Part shown: positions 35,011 through 47,879 of the stretch, in pieces
How the letters are laid out: each line of letters opens with the position of its first letter
Numbering within the stretch: position 1 is the first letter of the stretch
Assembly: GCF_902686445.1 (NCBI RefSeq)
Contig: NC_062224.1
Span: forward strand, 47,801,156-47,865,155
Length of the DNA: 64,000 nucleotides
Direction of reading: 5' to 3'
Origin: Sciurus carolinensis
Taxonomy: Eukaryota; Chordata; Mammalia; Rodentia; Sciuridae
Program-made: the position numbers and the translations under genes
The notes under the pieces: generated by a model
What the model was told of the DNA's origin: nothing
Databases searched by the model: none
The model's input: the letters and a program-made list of their open reading frames with translations, nothing else

Positions 35011-35454
35011 ATTTTGAAGGTAGTACTGATAGGATAAAAGTGGTATTGGATGTGAGGTATGAAAGAAAGAGAAGAGTTGAGTGTAACTTCTATTTTGGCC
35101 AGAAGAACTGGAAGGATGGAGTTGCCCTGGCAGAGGGGAGCGGCAGGGAGGAGAGTAAGAACTTGGGAGCTCAAGTTTACTATGTTAAGTGGGAGATTCC
35201 TCTTAGAAACCCAAAGGCAGATTTTGAGTAGCAGCTGAATATAGTACACTGGAGTTCAGGGGAGAAACCTAGGCTGGATATATGAATCTGGGAGTTAGAC
35301 ATGAACATGGCAATGATACTAAGGGGGCTGCGGAGGGGCAGAAAAAGAGAGAGAAAAACAGAGTAGACAAAAAGAAACTCATAAAATGGAAGATACAAGC
35401 CCAAAGGTATCAACCTTTAAAGGACTACACACTACAGTTAAAAGGCAGAAGTTA

Positions 35455-36478
35455 TTAGAATGGATCTTGGTTTTTCCCTAAAATAAATGCAGTTTAAATA
35501 TAGAAACACACAGGCTGAAAGTAAAAGAATGGAAAAAGATGCACCATGTAAAAAGTTAACTCAAGAAGGTTGCAGTGGCTATATTCATACCAGATGAAAT
35601 AGATAATCAAGCCAGAAAGTATTCCAGAAACCAAAAGGGACATTTCATTATGATTAAATTGTTCCTTCATCAGGAAGACAAAAACCATAAATACATATGT
35701 ATCTAATGGCAGAGGTTCAAAACCACATGCAGAAAATCTGATATAATTATAGAAAGAGACACTTCCGAAATTATAGAGTTTTAACATCCTTCTCTTGGCA
35801 ATTGAAAGGACAACTAGGGAAGGGTTGGAAAATACACAGAAGGTCTGAACAATTCTCGACTACCTTTTAAGAACACTATATATGACAAGGACAGAATATG
35901 TATTCTTTCCAAGTACATACAGTATATTTACTAGAATTGACTACACGCTGGCTACCAAAAAGCCTTGATAAATTATAAAAGACTGAAATAGTTCAAAATA
36001 TATTCTCTGACTACAGTGGAATGAAGTGAGAAACTAGTAAGAATAAGATAATTAGGGGGGAAAACCCCCAAATATCTGAAAGCTAAACAGATTTCTGAAT
36101 AATCCACAAGTCAAAAGAAAAAACTCCGTGAGCTAGGCGCGGTGGCACATGCCTGTAATCCCAGTGACTGGGGAGGCTGAGACAGAATTGCAAGTTCAAA
36201 ACCAGCCTCAGCAACTTTGAGGTGCTAAGCAACTCAGTGAGATCCTGTCTCTAAATAAAATACAAAAAAGAGCTGAGATTGTGGCTCAGTGGTTTAGTGC
36301 CCCTGAATTCAATCCCAGGTATACCCCCGACATAAAAGAAATTATAAGAGAAATTTGAAAAGACTTCAAACCAAATGATAACAAAAAGATAACATATCAA
36401 AATTTGTGGAATGAAACCAAAACAATGCTTATAAGAAAATATATAAATGACAAGGATTTAATTTAATCAAGATACCTA
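35455..36478 (+). mobile_element. Decayed L1 ORF2 segment, interrupted by a composite SINE
   Basis: Plus-strand L1 ORF2 endonuclease-region sequence (acacacaggctgaaagtaaa, 'gtggctatattcataccag', ctggctaccaaaaagcct, 'gactacagtggaatgaag') with many stops. L1-like sequence resumes at about 36345 after the SINE. Confidence 0.75.
36130..36336 (+). mobile_element. Composite 7SL-ID SINE nested in L1
   Basis: Sense 7SL half (agctaggcgcggtggcacat ... gatcctgtctctaaataaaa), then a sense ID half (gagctgagattgtggctcag ... aattcaatcccaggtatacc). Full-length layout. Confidence 0.95.
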
Positions 36479-36479
36479 G

Positions 36480-36580
36480 GGGCTGGGGATGTAGCTTAGA
36501 GGTAGAACATCTCTCTAGCATGCATGAAGACCTGAGTTAGATCCCTAGCACTGCACAAAGCAAAAACAAAACAAACAAAA
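36480..36580 (+). mobile_element. ID-type SINE
   Basis: Sense body (gggctggggatgtagcttag ... gttagatccctagcactgc) with a CAAAA-rich tail. It abuts the old L1 segment. Confidence 0.92.
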
Positions 36581-36599
36581 ACCCATAAAATCCCCCAAA

Positions 36600-38281
36600 C
36601 TAGACACCTAGTATAAGGATAGCTCACTTTATATTTCCAGGGTTCTTGACCTTTTAATTCTACCTCAATAAGGGAGTCCTCACCGAACCACTAAAGTTCT
36701 GTACGCTTATAGCAAAGCCCTACATCAAATGGTGAGGAGCCTGCCCTTCTCCAGGCAAGTCCCTTGGGCAATGGAAGAACCCAGGGCAGAAGGCAACCCT
36801 CTAGCTCAAAACCCTACAAGCTTGCTGTGATGCAGATTTCTGAAAGATTGGTGAATAAAGGTCATAAAATCTAGTAGGTTTTTGCAAAGTCCCAGAACTT
36901 TAGACATCATTATCCTAAACTGTAAATGAAAAGATGGCACAACAGGACTCTGAAAACTGTAAGGATTTTTTAATTTTTTTAACCCACTTCCAGCAGATAC
37001 GTCATAGTCTTTTGGTTTTAGGTCCAACTCTGATTGAGTTTTCTAGGTAAATAAACCCTCCTAAAACCTGATCCTGTAGATATGCTTGAGTAGACCTCAT
37101 CTGACGTCAATGGAAGGTCTGCGGCACCAGACTTCCCAACTGAGACCTGAGCTAGTATTTGATCAGGTGCCTCCAAGGCTCTGTGATGGGACTCTGCTTC
37201 TGGAATTAAAAAGTCCCCTCAAAGGCATTTCTGCTTAGGTGTCACTGGTAAAAACTGTTTGTCAAAGGCATGAATAATTTCTTATTACAGTGGCATCTCT
37301 CACTTCTCTCAAGATCGAATGACAGAAGGGATCAGTGTTAAACTGTATACCACTTTGGACACCAAGACTTTCATTCTCAGATACTTGTTGGTCTCCACAT
37401 GTTCCTGTTTTCATGAAACCATTTTTTGGTTAACTTAGATCACAGATCACCACCATCCCAAGTTAGAGGGGAGCTTCTCCATTTAGGTCACACTCAACCC
37501 AGAGCCACCCTTGAGGTAATCCCACTTCTTTATATGTCTGGGGCTCTGTGACTTATACTACTTATACTTCCCTATCAAACCCATAAAGTTAACAGAGTTT
37601 CAGAATTTCATTGTCTCATAGATAACCCTTAGTTAAGGCCAAGAACAATTGTGTGCCATCCTTCCCGTGTTACCTCTTCACATATTTGAAGACCACTTAA
37701 AGACATGGCCAAGCTCAGCTTATTAACTATTCCAATCCCTTTCCAAAATTTAGCTATCAATTCAGCTGTCTGTCCTGTGATTTCTTTTTAAGCCTGGGTA
37801 TCACTTCTTTCTTGCAGAGTTCTGCACTGGATGCCATGACTGTCTAGTGAGGGTCTGATCATCCTCAGCTACATTATCAACATTCTGTGCCCCTTAGTGA
37901 TTCTAAGCATTGGTTGGGGGGTACTACAATTCTTTCCCCCATATCACTATAAAATAGTGAAAAAGGGCTTCCCTCAATTTCTAGCTTCTTTGTCTAAGCT
38001 ATAAATTAAATTGACACAAAACAGAATAGTCAGGAGAAAATACATATTTAATTAAGAATGTACCACAAAACATGAGACTTCAAAAAGGATCAGATGACTG
38101 AAGCTAATACAGTATCCTGAGCCAGCGAAAGGAATAGGAATTTGGAATTTCTGTGGGATGGGGAAGACAACAAGTTATAGGAGGGTGAGGAAGGAAATGT
38201 CTAGTGAATAGAGTTTACCTTGTTATGCAGATAAAATTCTCTTAGGTAGAAAAGATTGTTTGGAGCAGCCCATTTCCTGAT
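36600..38281. other. Unassigned sequence, no gene seen
   Basis: No gene recognised. The part after about 37980 has the look of an old LTR or ERV remnant, but I cannot name it. Confidence 0.35.
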
Positions 38282-38540
38282 ACAGATAGTTTTACTAATG
38301 TACTAATTTTCCTTTATAGATGTAAATTTACTTTACAAAAGGATAGCTTTTCAGAGCTACTTCTGTGTCTGCAGTTTCTCAAAATAACCAGCTTGAAATA
38401 TGCCAGAGAAGTACACAGATAATTTTTCTAATGTAGATTTCCTTTATAGATGCAAATTTCTTTTACAAAAAGATAGCTTTTCAGAGCTATTTCTGCCTGC
38501 AGTTTCTTAGAATAACCAGCTTGAAATATGCCAAAGAAGC
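38282..38540 (+). repeat. Two-copy tandem duplication, unit about 130 bp
   Basis: Copy 1 is about 38282-38411 and copy 2 about 38412-38540. Anchors repeat at an offset of 130 bp (cctttataga at 38311 and 38441; gatagcttttcagagcta at 38342 and 38472), falling to 128 bp after a 2-bp indel (gcttgaaatatgcca at 38391 and 38519). Confidence 0.9.
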
Positions 38541-40559
38541 ATATGCTGGGGTGGCATATTCTGGTCTCTTCTACTTCTGTTTTGCACAGTGTATCCTGAG
38601 TCCCACTACCATCTCCCTTAATGGCTCTGGTGTTGCAGAACTTCAAGGTCAGAACTTGTGGCAAAGGTTAGAGGTGGGGAGCAGGGAAGAGAGGGAACAG
38701 CACTAATTCTGCTGTTTACTCCTGTGGACTAGGTAGGATGAGGCTGCACTTGCTGTCTCAGTGGTTTTTCTGCCAAAAATAAATGCTCAGATGTTAAATT
38801 TTGTGAGAAGAACTCCCTATGCCATATCCATCAAGGGGACTGTCTCTTCTTCTTGCAGGACAGGTTGATCCCCAGCTGTCGAGGAAGCTTCAAGGTTTCC
38901 ATCTCAGGTTTAGTGAGTCTCCAGAGGTGATAGGGCAGGACCTGAAAGGGGTTTTAGTGATGGGGCAGGAGGGACAGAGCCTGTGGATAGACCTGCCTTG
39001 GGTAGCTTTATCCACATACACCTGTGCCCAGTCATCGGCTTGAAGAGAGGAGCATGAAGTTGAACCCAAGAAAATCTACCTGTCTAGCACCTCTAACCCA
39101 CGGCTAAGGATCCTTCACCCACAAAACAAAGAGGGAAGTGGGGCCAATGCTGCAGAACTCACACCTTAGGGTCAGGAACTAGCCAAGGGAGACTTACCTC
39201 CCCCATTACACTGGACTCAATAAAGGGCTTCCTTTCCTTCCCTAGACAAGAGTGCTCCTTCCAGATATTTCACTCCTTAGTGGATGACTGAAGATAAGGA
39301 GTCCAGGAAGTGCTGCTTCCTGGAAAAAGGAAGGAGTGTAATCAAATGCAATGGATTTGTCCATTGATGAGTGCAAAGTGAATAAGCACAACCAGGAGAT
39401 AAAAGGGTGAGGAAAAGTTTATTACTTGCAGCCAGAAAGGAATGAAATGGAGATAAATCTCAAAATAGTACCTATCTGGACAAAGAAAAAGGGGCTATTA
39501 TTAGGGAAACTCATACATCTTCATACAGGAAAGACTCATCACTTGTGTAGGCAGGCACACTTCTGAGCATGCTCCATTTGAGGTCATGCTTCTTCATACA
39601 TCCCATATTCAAAAATGGCAAACTAGAAGAACAAACTTTGCACAGTGCTGTCATTCAACACCTCAGCTAAGAGGAAGCTGCAAACACCTCAGCTAAGAGG
39701 AATTTTGCCTAGCTTTAGCTACAGACTTCTGTTTGATCCCTGGTGGGTACTAAAACTGAAAGAATCAAGAGAAAAGCCCTGGATACTGTCCTGTTGCCCA
39801 GGCATGCATAGCAGTGGAAGTTGCAGGGACTGGGGGGAGTCTGAGAGCCCACTCCTGGATGGGCACACCCAAAGTAGCAGCAGAGAGGAGAGAAATAACA
39901 CTTTTACTGGCACTTGGCCTATGCATGCCCACACCTTGTCTGATCACATGTCACTGAGAAGACTAGGTGTGAGTGCAGCAGAGCTGATGCTGTGAGTTCT
40001 GTCCCTGCCTCTGGACCACGATGTATGCTTCAGGCCCTTCGCTGCTATTGGAGCCACTAATGCCAGACACCCATTCAAGTAATAGAACCGGAAGCGCCTG
40101 TGGAAACCTGCATCATCCAATAGGGGCCACTACTGCACATAGGATTAATCATACATGGGGCACCACACACACTCAGCTATCTACACACTTGCTTGTACTA
40201 CTAGAGCATTCGCACTCTTGCATGACTCACAGAAACAGTGAGTCTTTCTAAATCTGATATAATATGTGCTATACCCATACTCACTGATCATGGCCTTAGG
40301 GAGTTAACACTACAGTACACAGCTGGAAATAAACTTGGCATTGCAAAACAAACATATACCCCTAGACATATCTTCAGGAGAAAACCATTTGTAAGAGGGA
40401 TATCCTATAAAATTGGTTGAGGAACCCATTTTACCAGATGTGCAAATCTCAAATAGGAACAAAAAAAAATACAAGAAAATTAGGGTAATATAAAAACTCC
40501 CTAAAGTTTGTAACTCTCTAGTAATAGGTTCCAAAGATATTGAAATGAATGACAAGGAA
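38541..40559. other. Unassigned sequence, possibly old LTR and L1 5' region
   Basis: No coding gene recognised. A short direct repeat (acacctcagctaagagga) occurs at about 39658 and 39686. The stretch just before the L1 ORF1 remnant may be that L1's 5' UTR. Confidence 0.3.
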
Positions 40560-43500
40560 TCCAAAAGAATGATTTTTTTAAAAGCTCAATAAGATCCAAG
40601 AAAATACAAATGAACATTTAAATAAAATTGGGAAGACAATGCAAGATATGAATGAGAAGTTCAGCAAAAAGAGATTTTGAAAAAGAACCAGTAAGAGATC
40701 TTGTAAATAAGAGCTCAATAAACCAGACAAAAAAATCAGTTGAAAGCCTCAATAACAGATTAGATTGAGTAGAGGAAATAATAGAGCATGAAGATGAGTC
40801 TTTTGATATATTACATTCAGACAGAAAGAGGGGGTGGGGAGAATGAATAGAGCACATAACACAGATCTTTAGGACATCATTAAAAGATCAAATGTCCACA
40901 TCATCTTACCCAAAGGGGAAGAAATAAAAATTAAGGACATAGAAAACTCATTCAATGAAATAATAACAGAAAACTTCCCTAATTTTCCCTAAATAGACAT
41001 GACCAGAAAAGATCCTCACCACAACAAATTATAGCCAAACTGTCAAAAGTACAGGACAAAGAAAGAATTTTAAACTCTGCAAGAGAAATGTGCCAAGTTG
41101 CAACCAAGGGCAACCCCATTAGACTCACTTCAGATTTCTCAGCAAAAACCCCACAGGTCAAGAGGGCATGGGTGTTGTATTTCAAGTCACGAAAATAAAC
41201 AACTGCCAATAAAGATTGCTATGCCCAGCAAGGCTAACTTCAGACTTGAAAGAGAATTAAAGACTTTGCAAGATAATGGAACACTAAGGGAATTCATGCC
41301 TTACAAATGATTCTTAAGGGAGTCCTATACCCAGAAATGGAAGAAAGATAACTACGAGCATGATAACTAGAAAGATAACTACTAGCAATGTGTAAATGTA
41401 TAAGTTCCACTTAGATAATAGATACACAAATGAACGAAAGAATCAAACAGTACCAATACATTAAATCATCAAACCACAAAGATGAATGAGAGAAAGAATC
41501 AAAGAACATGCCAAACAACTAGATGAAATCAACGAAATGGCAGGCACAAGTCCATTTTTGCTTATAAAACTGAATGTAAATTCAAGTTAAAAGAGACTAG
41601 CTGACTCAGCAGCTCAGGAGGCTGAGGCAGGAGGATCATGAGTTCAAAGCCAGTCTCTGAAAAATTGAGGTGCTAAGCAATTCAGTGAGACTCTGTCTCT
41701 AAACAAAATACAAAATAGGGTAGGTGATGTGGCTCAGTGGTTGAGTGCCCTGATTTCAATCCCCCGTACCACCCCCCCAAAAAAAGAGACTAGCTGAGTG
41801 GATTGAAAAACTAGACCCAGCAATATGCTGCCTATAAGAAACTCATCTCCACCAGTAAGGACACACACGGACTGAAAACGAAAAGATGGGAAATAATATT
41901 ACAAGCAAATTAAATCTGAAAATAAGCAAAAATAGCTGTACTTCTATCTGATAAAGCAGACTTAAGACAAAACTGCTAGAAGACACAAACAGCACTATAT
42001 AATGACCAATGGATCAATTAATCAAGAAGATATCATGATTATAAATCTACATGCACCTACTGATGAAGCACCCAATTTTATAGATCTCAAGGGAGAGACG
42101 AGTTCCAATACAATAATAGTGGGAGATTTCCATAATCCAATCTCACCAATAGATAAATCATCCAGACAAAAAAGAAACTTTAGCAATTAGAGAAACACTT
42201 GGGGACTGAACAATAAATTTTGAATGAACAAGTGGGTCATTAAGGAAATTAGAAGAGAAACAAAAATTCCTCAAAACAAACAAAAATGAAAGCCCAGTGT
42301 ACCAGAACTTCTAGGATATAATGAAAGCAGTACAAAAGTATGGAAGTTTATACCGATGAGTACCAACATTAAAGATAAATAAATAAAAAGAAAAGTTTAA
42401 AATAAACAATCTAATGATGAATCTCAAGAACCTAGAAAAGCAAGAAGAAATTACTTCCAAAATTAATAGAAGGAAAAAATAACAAATATTCAAGTAGAAA
42501 TAAATGAAATGAAGTCTAAAAGAACAACACAAAGGATCAAAGTAAAAACAGTTGGCTCTTGAGAAACTTTAAGAAAAAATAAAATTGACAAACTTTTAGC
42601 TAGATTAATCATTTAAAAGAGAGAGACAAACCAAATAAATGCAATTAGAGATGGAAAAGGAGGTATTATAGCTGATACTACAGAAGTTCAAAAGATCATT
42701 AAGGATTATTTTTAAAAACTGTAGTTTTAATCAGTGCATGGAATTTGCTTACAAATTAGAAAATCTGGAAGAAATCAACACATTTCTGGACACATTGTTC
42801 CACCAAAATTAAACTCAGAGGATACAAAAGACATGGATAGAGCAATGACAAGTAATAAGATTAAATAATAATTAAAAAAAAAAAATCCCAAGAAAGAAAA
42901 GTCCAGGACTGGATGGCTTCACTGTTGAATTTTACCAAATTTTAGCAATAAGAATTAATTAACAGTTTGCTTCTTGAACTATCCATAGAATTGAAAGGAA
43001 GGGAACCCATCCAAACACATTCTATGGGATAGAATCACCCTGTTACCAAAACTAAACAAGAACATAGCAAGAAGAGAGGACTGTATACCAATATCCCTGG
43101 TGAACATAGTTGCAAAAAATCCTCAGAAAATACTAGCAAATCAAATTTAGCAGATCATACACTATGATCCAGTTTTTCTCATTCCAGGAATGCAAGGATG
43201 GTTTATCTTATGTGAATCAATAAATAGAATATACCACATAAATAGAATAGATAAAAATTATATGATTATTCTAGTAGATGCAGAAAAAACATTTGACAAA
43301 ATTAGATGTTCCTTCATAATAAAATCTCCGAAAAAAATTAGGTATGGAAGAATCACATCTTAAGACAATAAAAGCTCTATATGACAAACCCAGAACTAAC
43401 ATCATACTGAAAGTATTAAAAGTGAAAGAATTTCCTCGAAGATTAGGTGCAAGACAAGGTTGTCCACTGTGGTACTATACTGTAGTACTATATTATTCAA

Positions 43501-43600
43501 TATAGTACTAGAAATTTTAGTTAGAGCAAATTAGTCAACAGAAAGAAATAAAAGGCATACAAATAGGAAAATGGGTTGATATTAAAATATATACTAAAAT
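40560..43600 (+). mobile_element. Old L1 LINE with ORF1-like, endonuclease and RT remnants
   Basis: Plus strand: an ORF1-like A-rich region (about 40560-41330), then ORF2 endonuclease remnants (about 41800-42185: gcacctactgatgaagcacc, gtgggagatttccataatcc), then reverse-transcriptase remnants (about 42890-43560: 'ccaggactggatggcttcac', ttgtccactgtggtactata). Stops and internal deletions throughout. A composite SINE interrupts it. Confidence 0.8.
41605..41782 (+). mobile_element. Composite 7SL-ID SINE with target duplication, nested in L1
   Basis: 5'-truncated sense 7SL half (gctcaggaggctgaggcagg) and sense ID half (gtgatgtggctcagtggttg ... gatttcaatcccccgtacc). A 15-bp direct repeat (aaagagactagctga) lies at 41590-41604 and again at 41783-41797. 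Confidence 0.92.
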
Positions 43601-43604
43601 ACAT

Positions 43605-44103
43605 TAAAAATTATTCGATTATTTTCCCATTAAAAGGTGAATTCTAATTATTTTCCCCGTGAGTCTAGGCTAGACTTAGGGGTATGTTTGTAATGAATAG
43701 GGAAAAGTGGATGTGATAGAGGGTGATTTAGGAGCCTAGCTGGTGAAGAATACTTTATTCCTCTCCTCCCCCAGATCAACTGCTCTGGCAAAAGTCAGTT
43801 GCTATGTGATGAGGATGTTCAAGCAGCTTTGTGGAGAGGTACATGTGAGAGGTCTTCCGCTAACAGCCATGTGAGCAAGTTGTCCTGGAAGTGGCCCAGT
43901 CAAGCTATCGTAGCCCTGGTCCACTTTTGACTACACCCTGCTGAGGTAGAGATGGAGACTCTGCATGGACCCTAAGCCAAAACCATCCAGCTAAGCTGGT
44001 CCTGGATGCCTTCAAGTCTATGGAAGGTAAAGTCAATGTCTACTGGTTAAAGCTGCTATGTTTGGGGAATAATCTGTTAGACAGCAATAGAGAACTAATA
44101 CAG
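43605..44103 (+). mobile_element. MLT1-like MaLR LTR
   Basis: Layout and words fit the MLT1 group: 'ttcccattaaaaggtgaatt', tgaggatgttcaagcagctt, 'aaaaccatccagctaagctg' and a terminal 'agcaatagagaactaataca'. The subfamily is not assigned. Confidence 0.75.
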
Positions 44104-44429
44104 TCTCTAACAGTCTCTCTCTTCCACACTTATATTCTTTCCTCTTAGAAATTATCCAGATAGCCAAAGATTATTTAGCAATTAATTCTACTTATATTTT
44201 CTTAGATCTTAAAAAATTATGCATCTGGAACTTATAATTTAGCTAAAGCATTACCTTATGATTTATAATATTATAAGAATCCTGTAAGATCAAAATCTTT
44301 TAAAAAGATAGCCATTGTTAAAATTTCCTTTAGCTTAGTACCATTTGATAGCTTTTCATGTTTCAAAATTTTGGAAATGGTAATTTTACTTGACAACATA
44401 AAATCAGTGTAGGAAATTTAGATCCTGTC

Positions 44430-44526
44430 TCAAAATAAAAAGGGGTGGGGATGTAGCTCAGTGGTAAAACATCCCTGGATTAAATCTCCAGCACCGCCCC
44501 CTCAAAAAAAAAAAAAAAAAAAAAAA
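44430..44526 (+). mobile_element. ID-type SINE
   Basis: Sense body (ggggtggggatgtagctcag ... attaaatctccagcaccg) with a long A-tail. Confidence 0.93.
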
Positions 44527-44532
44527 ACAAAA

Positions 44533-45075
44533 CTCAAAACGGATCAAAGATCTTAGTGTACAACCTGAAACTTTGAAACAACTAGAGGAAAACACAGGAG
44601 AAATACTTGAAGATATTGGTACGGGCAAAGATTTTCTGGATGAGACTCCAAAAGCACAGGAAACAAAAGTAAAAATTGACAAGTGGTATTACACCAAACT
44701 AACAAGCTTTTGCCCAGTAAAGAAAACAATCAACAGAGTGAAGAAACAATCAGTCTCAAATATTTTCTCCCATATTTGCCAGCTATTCATCTGACAGAGG
44801 GTCAATGTTCAGAATATATCAAGAACTCAAGGAACAACAACAAAAAAGTAATCCAATTAAAAAATAGGAAAATGATCTGAATAGACACTTCTTAAAAGAA
44901 GAAATGCAAATGACTGATAAATATATGAAAAAATTTCAATGTCATTAGCCTCCAGGGAAATGCAACTCAAAACTAGAATGAGATTCTATCTCACCTATTT
45001 AGAATGGTTATTATAAAAATACAAAAAAAAAACCATGCTGGCAAGGATGTAGAGAAAACACTGTAGGAATACAAA
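44533..45075 (+). mobile_element. Old L1 ORF2 3' segment
   Basis: Plus-strand ORF2 C-terminal region: 'aactcaaaacggatcaaaga', 'gggcaaagattttctggatg', 'aatgcaactcaaaactagaa', 'gctggcaaggatgtagagaa'. Broken by stops. Confidence 0.85.
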
Positions 45076-45390
45076 TTTATAACCAGGCAGAGGCTCCTTG
45101 ATTCCTGTCTTCTCAAAAGATATAGCAGCCAAGAGACAAAAATGGTTCTTAAATCATTTGATAACGTATAAGAACAAGACCAACCAATAATCTAGTGGTG
45201 AGTTAACTCTATTGCAGCACTAAGGACTGCAGTTTATTCTAGGAGCAAACACACACTCCTGATAAAAGTTTGTCTTTCCTCCCTTTAGGACCTCAGCCAG
45301 TACCACTTTCTGAGAGTTTATCAAGTGCCTGATTCATTGGAATGGGAGCATAGCATAATACTGTGCCAGTGAGCCACAACCATGGATCCT

Positions 45391-45812
45391 TCTATGGTTT
45401 AGATATGTCTCTCAAAAGTAGGAATGTAAGACAATGCAAGAAGTTTTAGAGGTTATCAGAGCCTAAACATAATCCGTGAATTGATCTTCCAATAGGGATT
45501 AACTGAACGGTAACTGAAAGCAGGTAAGGTGTGGCTGGAGGAGGTAGGTCACTGGGGATGTGCCTTTTGGGTATATATTTTACCTTTGTTGAGCAGAGTT
45601 CACTCTCTGCTCCCTGGCACTGTGTTTCCAGCTGCTTTCCTCAGCTATACTCCTCTGCCATGATGTTTGCCTCAGCCCAGGCCCTAAGGAATGGAGTCAG
45701 CCATCTATGGACTGAGACCTCTGAAGTCATGAACCTCCAAATAAACTTTTCTTCCTTACAATTGTGCTTGTCAGGTCCTTTGGTTACAATAGCAAAAAAG
45801 CTGATTAAAACA
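45391..45812 (+). mobile_element. MaLR-like solo LTR (copy 3)
   Basis: 'tatggtttagatatgtctct' start, then 'agacaatgcaagaagtttta', 'tccaaataaacttttcttcc' and a terminal 'gctgattaaaaca'. About 422 bp. Confidence 0.8.
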
Positions 45813-46984
45813 GATCCACTCTTTTGTCACATGTTGCAGTATGTCAAAGCTGCTGACGTATAATTATTAGGATGTGTTGCTGGAAGCATGACCAGTATGA
45901 GCTCAGTTAGAGCCAATATTCTGTGAGGATGGGAGACTATCATTTAGGACACAGCGTATACATTAAATCTAATGTCATAGAGATTACTAATATTCCAAAT
46001 GATCCAGTTGAAGACTTTGTTCTTCCTGTTCCCATAACTGGAGGCTATGAAAGGTTAAAGGGCCTGGTGTACAACGGAACATGTTCTCACCAAGGGATGC
46101 AGCAAGGGATGCACTCTAAATTATTAGAGTGACCACCTAGGAATGTTGGGCTTTTTTTGTCCAGGCATTAGCAGAGAAGATGAGAGATCACCATCTTGAC
46201 AAGGGTAATTATACCTGATCATCAAGAGGAGACTGGGCATCTCCCAGGAATATGTATGTGCCCAACTGATCCAGTTGTGCTGAGATAGGCTTGGTGACTA
46301 GGGCTCAAAATCTTCATTATTGATTCTAAGATATGTTACTAGGAAATCCACTGATACCAGCCATAGCTGAGGTAGGAAAATCTTAAAAGAGATACTGGAT
46401 GAAAGAAATGATGACTACCAGTTGTGGATCCAAGCCTATTGAATTAGTAGGATTATTGTTTGTCTCACTAACAACCTTCTTCTACAGTCCCCACAGAGAA
46501 AAAGGCTCAAGACTCCTAAAGCAGTTTTTCCCCCAAAGTATATGAAGTTGTACCTAAATGGCTGAATAGATGATGGGTACTAAATAGGGAAATGCACCAC
46601 CAGATTCTCCTCCACTGATAGAGCCTGTGCTCAGCTGCAAGGCATGTGATCAGCTCTTAGTATCTTTGATCTGCCTCAGTGAGCAAGGCCACCTCACTGA
46701 GGTCACATCAGTACCACATCTGATATTGAGAAAGTTGGGCAGTGAAGTTTGGCCTGACATGGGACATTCTGATGGGCAGTTCTTGTTCCACAGTGTCCAG
46801 CTGGTTGGCTGATTCTTGAGGGACCTGCATCAGATTCAACCTCACTCTGCTGGATTCTGCTTCTGCCTTCTTCCTTTCACAGGTATGAATCCCAAACAAA
46901 ACATCTTTAACCTCAAAGTGTAAGAATTTGCTTCTGCAGAACTCAACCTGTAACAGTTAACTATTTAGAAATCCCAGTTTAAGC
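45813..46984. other. Unassigned sequence, no gene seen
   Basis: A 69-codon plus frame at 45923-46132 has no recognised motif. The region could be old ERV-internal sequence, but I cannot name it. Confidence 0.3.
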
Positions 46985-47105
46985 AGAGAGTGGAAGAACA
47001 CATCTGCAATCCCAGCTATGGGAAGCTGAGGTAGGATCGTCAGTTCAAGGTCAGTCTGGGCAACATAGTGACAGCTCATAAAAACAAAACAACAAAACAA
47101 AAACA
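46985..47105 (+). mobile_element. 7SL-derived monomeric SINE
   Basis: Sense 7SL-type body: acatctgcaatcccagctat, ggaagctgaggtaggatcgt, ggtcagtctgggcaacatag, then a CAAAA-rich tail. Confidence 0.75.
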
Positions 47106-47345
47106 AACTCCACTTAATTGGCATTGGTGAACAGGGGGGTGCTCGGTGCCTTATTATCATGTGATAGTAAAAAACAATGAATTTGATTGTAAGTGCTAAG
47201 AAAGTGTTGTTAGTCACTAATGAAAGGGAAAATCTTAAAGAACTCACAAATACAGAAGAGAGAAGAGATGAATAGCAATTGATCAAGCCTGCAAAAATAA
47301 AGAAAAGGAGGAAGAGAAAAGAAAACATAATGAAAAATAATTATA

Positions 47346-47870
47346 GAGCTGGGGATGTAGTTCTGTGATACAGTGCTTGCTTAGAATGTGTGTTGTGGTT
47401 TAGGTATGAAGTGTTCCCCAAAAGCTCATGTGTGAGATAATGCAAGAAAATTCAGAGGTGAAATAATTGGGTTATGGGTTTTAACCTAATCAATGCATTA
47501 ATCCCTGATAGGAGTTAACTGGGTGGTAATTGTAGGCAGGTGGCTGGAGGAGGTGGGTCATTTGGGGTATATGTTTTGCCCCCGGGAAGTGAGACACTCT
47601 GCTTCCTGATTGTCATGTCCTGAGCTGCTTTCCTTCACCACACCTTCCACCATAATGGTCTGCCTTGCCTCAGGCACAGGGCAATGGAGCCAACTGTCTA
47701 TGAACTGGAACCTCTGAAGTTTATTTGAGCTCCAAATAAACTTTTTCTCCTCTAACTGTTTTTGTCAGGTCTTTTGGTCACAGCATGGAAAAAGTTGACT
47801 AAAACAAAGTTCAAGGTCCCGGGTTTGATCTTTAGCACTGCAAAAAAGAAAAAAACAAAAACAAAAACAA
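47346..47870 (+). mobile_element. ID-type SINE split by an LTR insertion
   Basis: The left part (47346-47390: gagctggggatgtagttctg) and the right part (47807-47870: 'gttcaaggtcccgggtttga' plus an ACAAAA tail) are two halves of one sense ID element. The LTR at 47391-47806 separates them. Confidence 0.85.
47391..47806 (+). mobile_element. MaLR-like solo LTR (copy 4), nested in an ID SINE
   Basis: Begins TGTTGTGGTTTAGG and ends GACTAAAACA, 416 bp. Shares 'agataatgcaagaaaattca', 'aggtggctggaggaggtggg' and the 'ctccaaataaactttttct' poly(A) block with the other copies. No clear target duplication. Confidence 0.82.
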
Positions 47871-47879
47871 AAACACATA

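Noticed and set aside
45391..47806. Same-orientation LTRs at 45391 and 47391 as the two ends of one provirus
   Set aside because: The second LTR has the two halves of a single ID SINE directly on its two sides, so it is an independent insertion.
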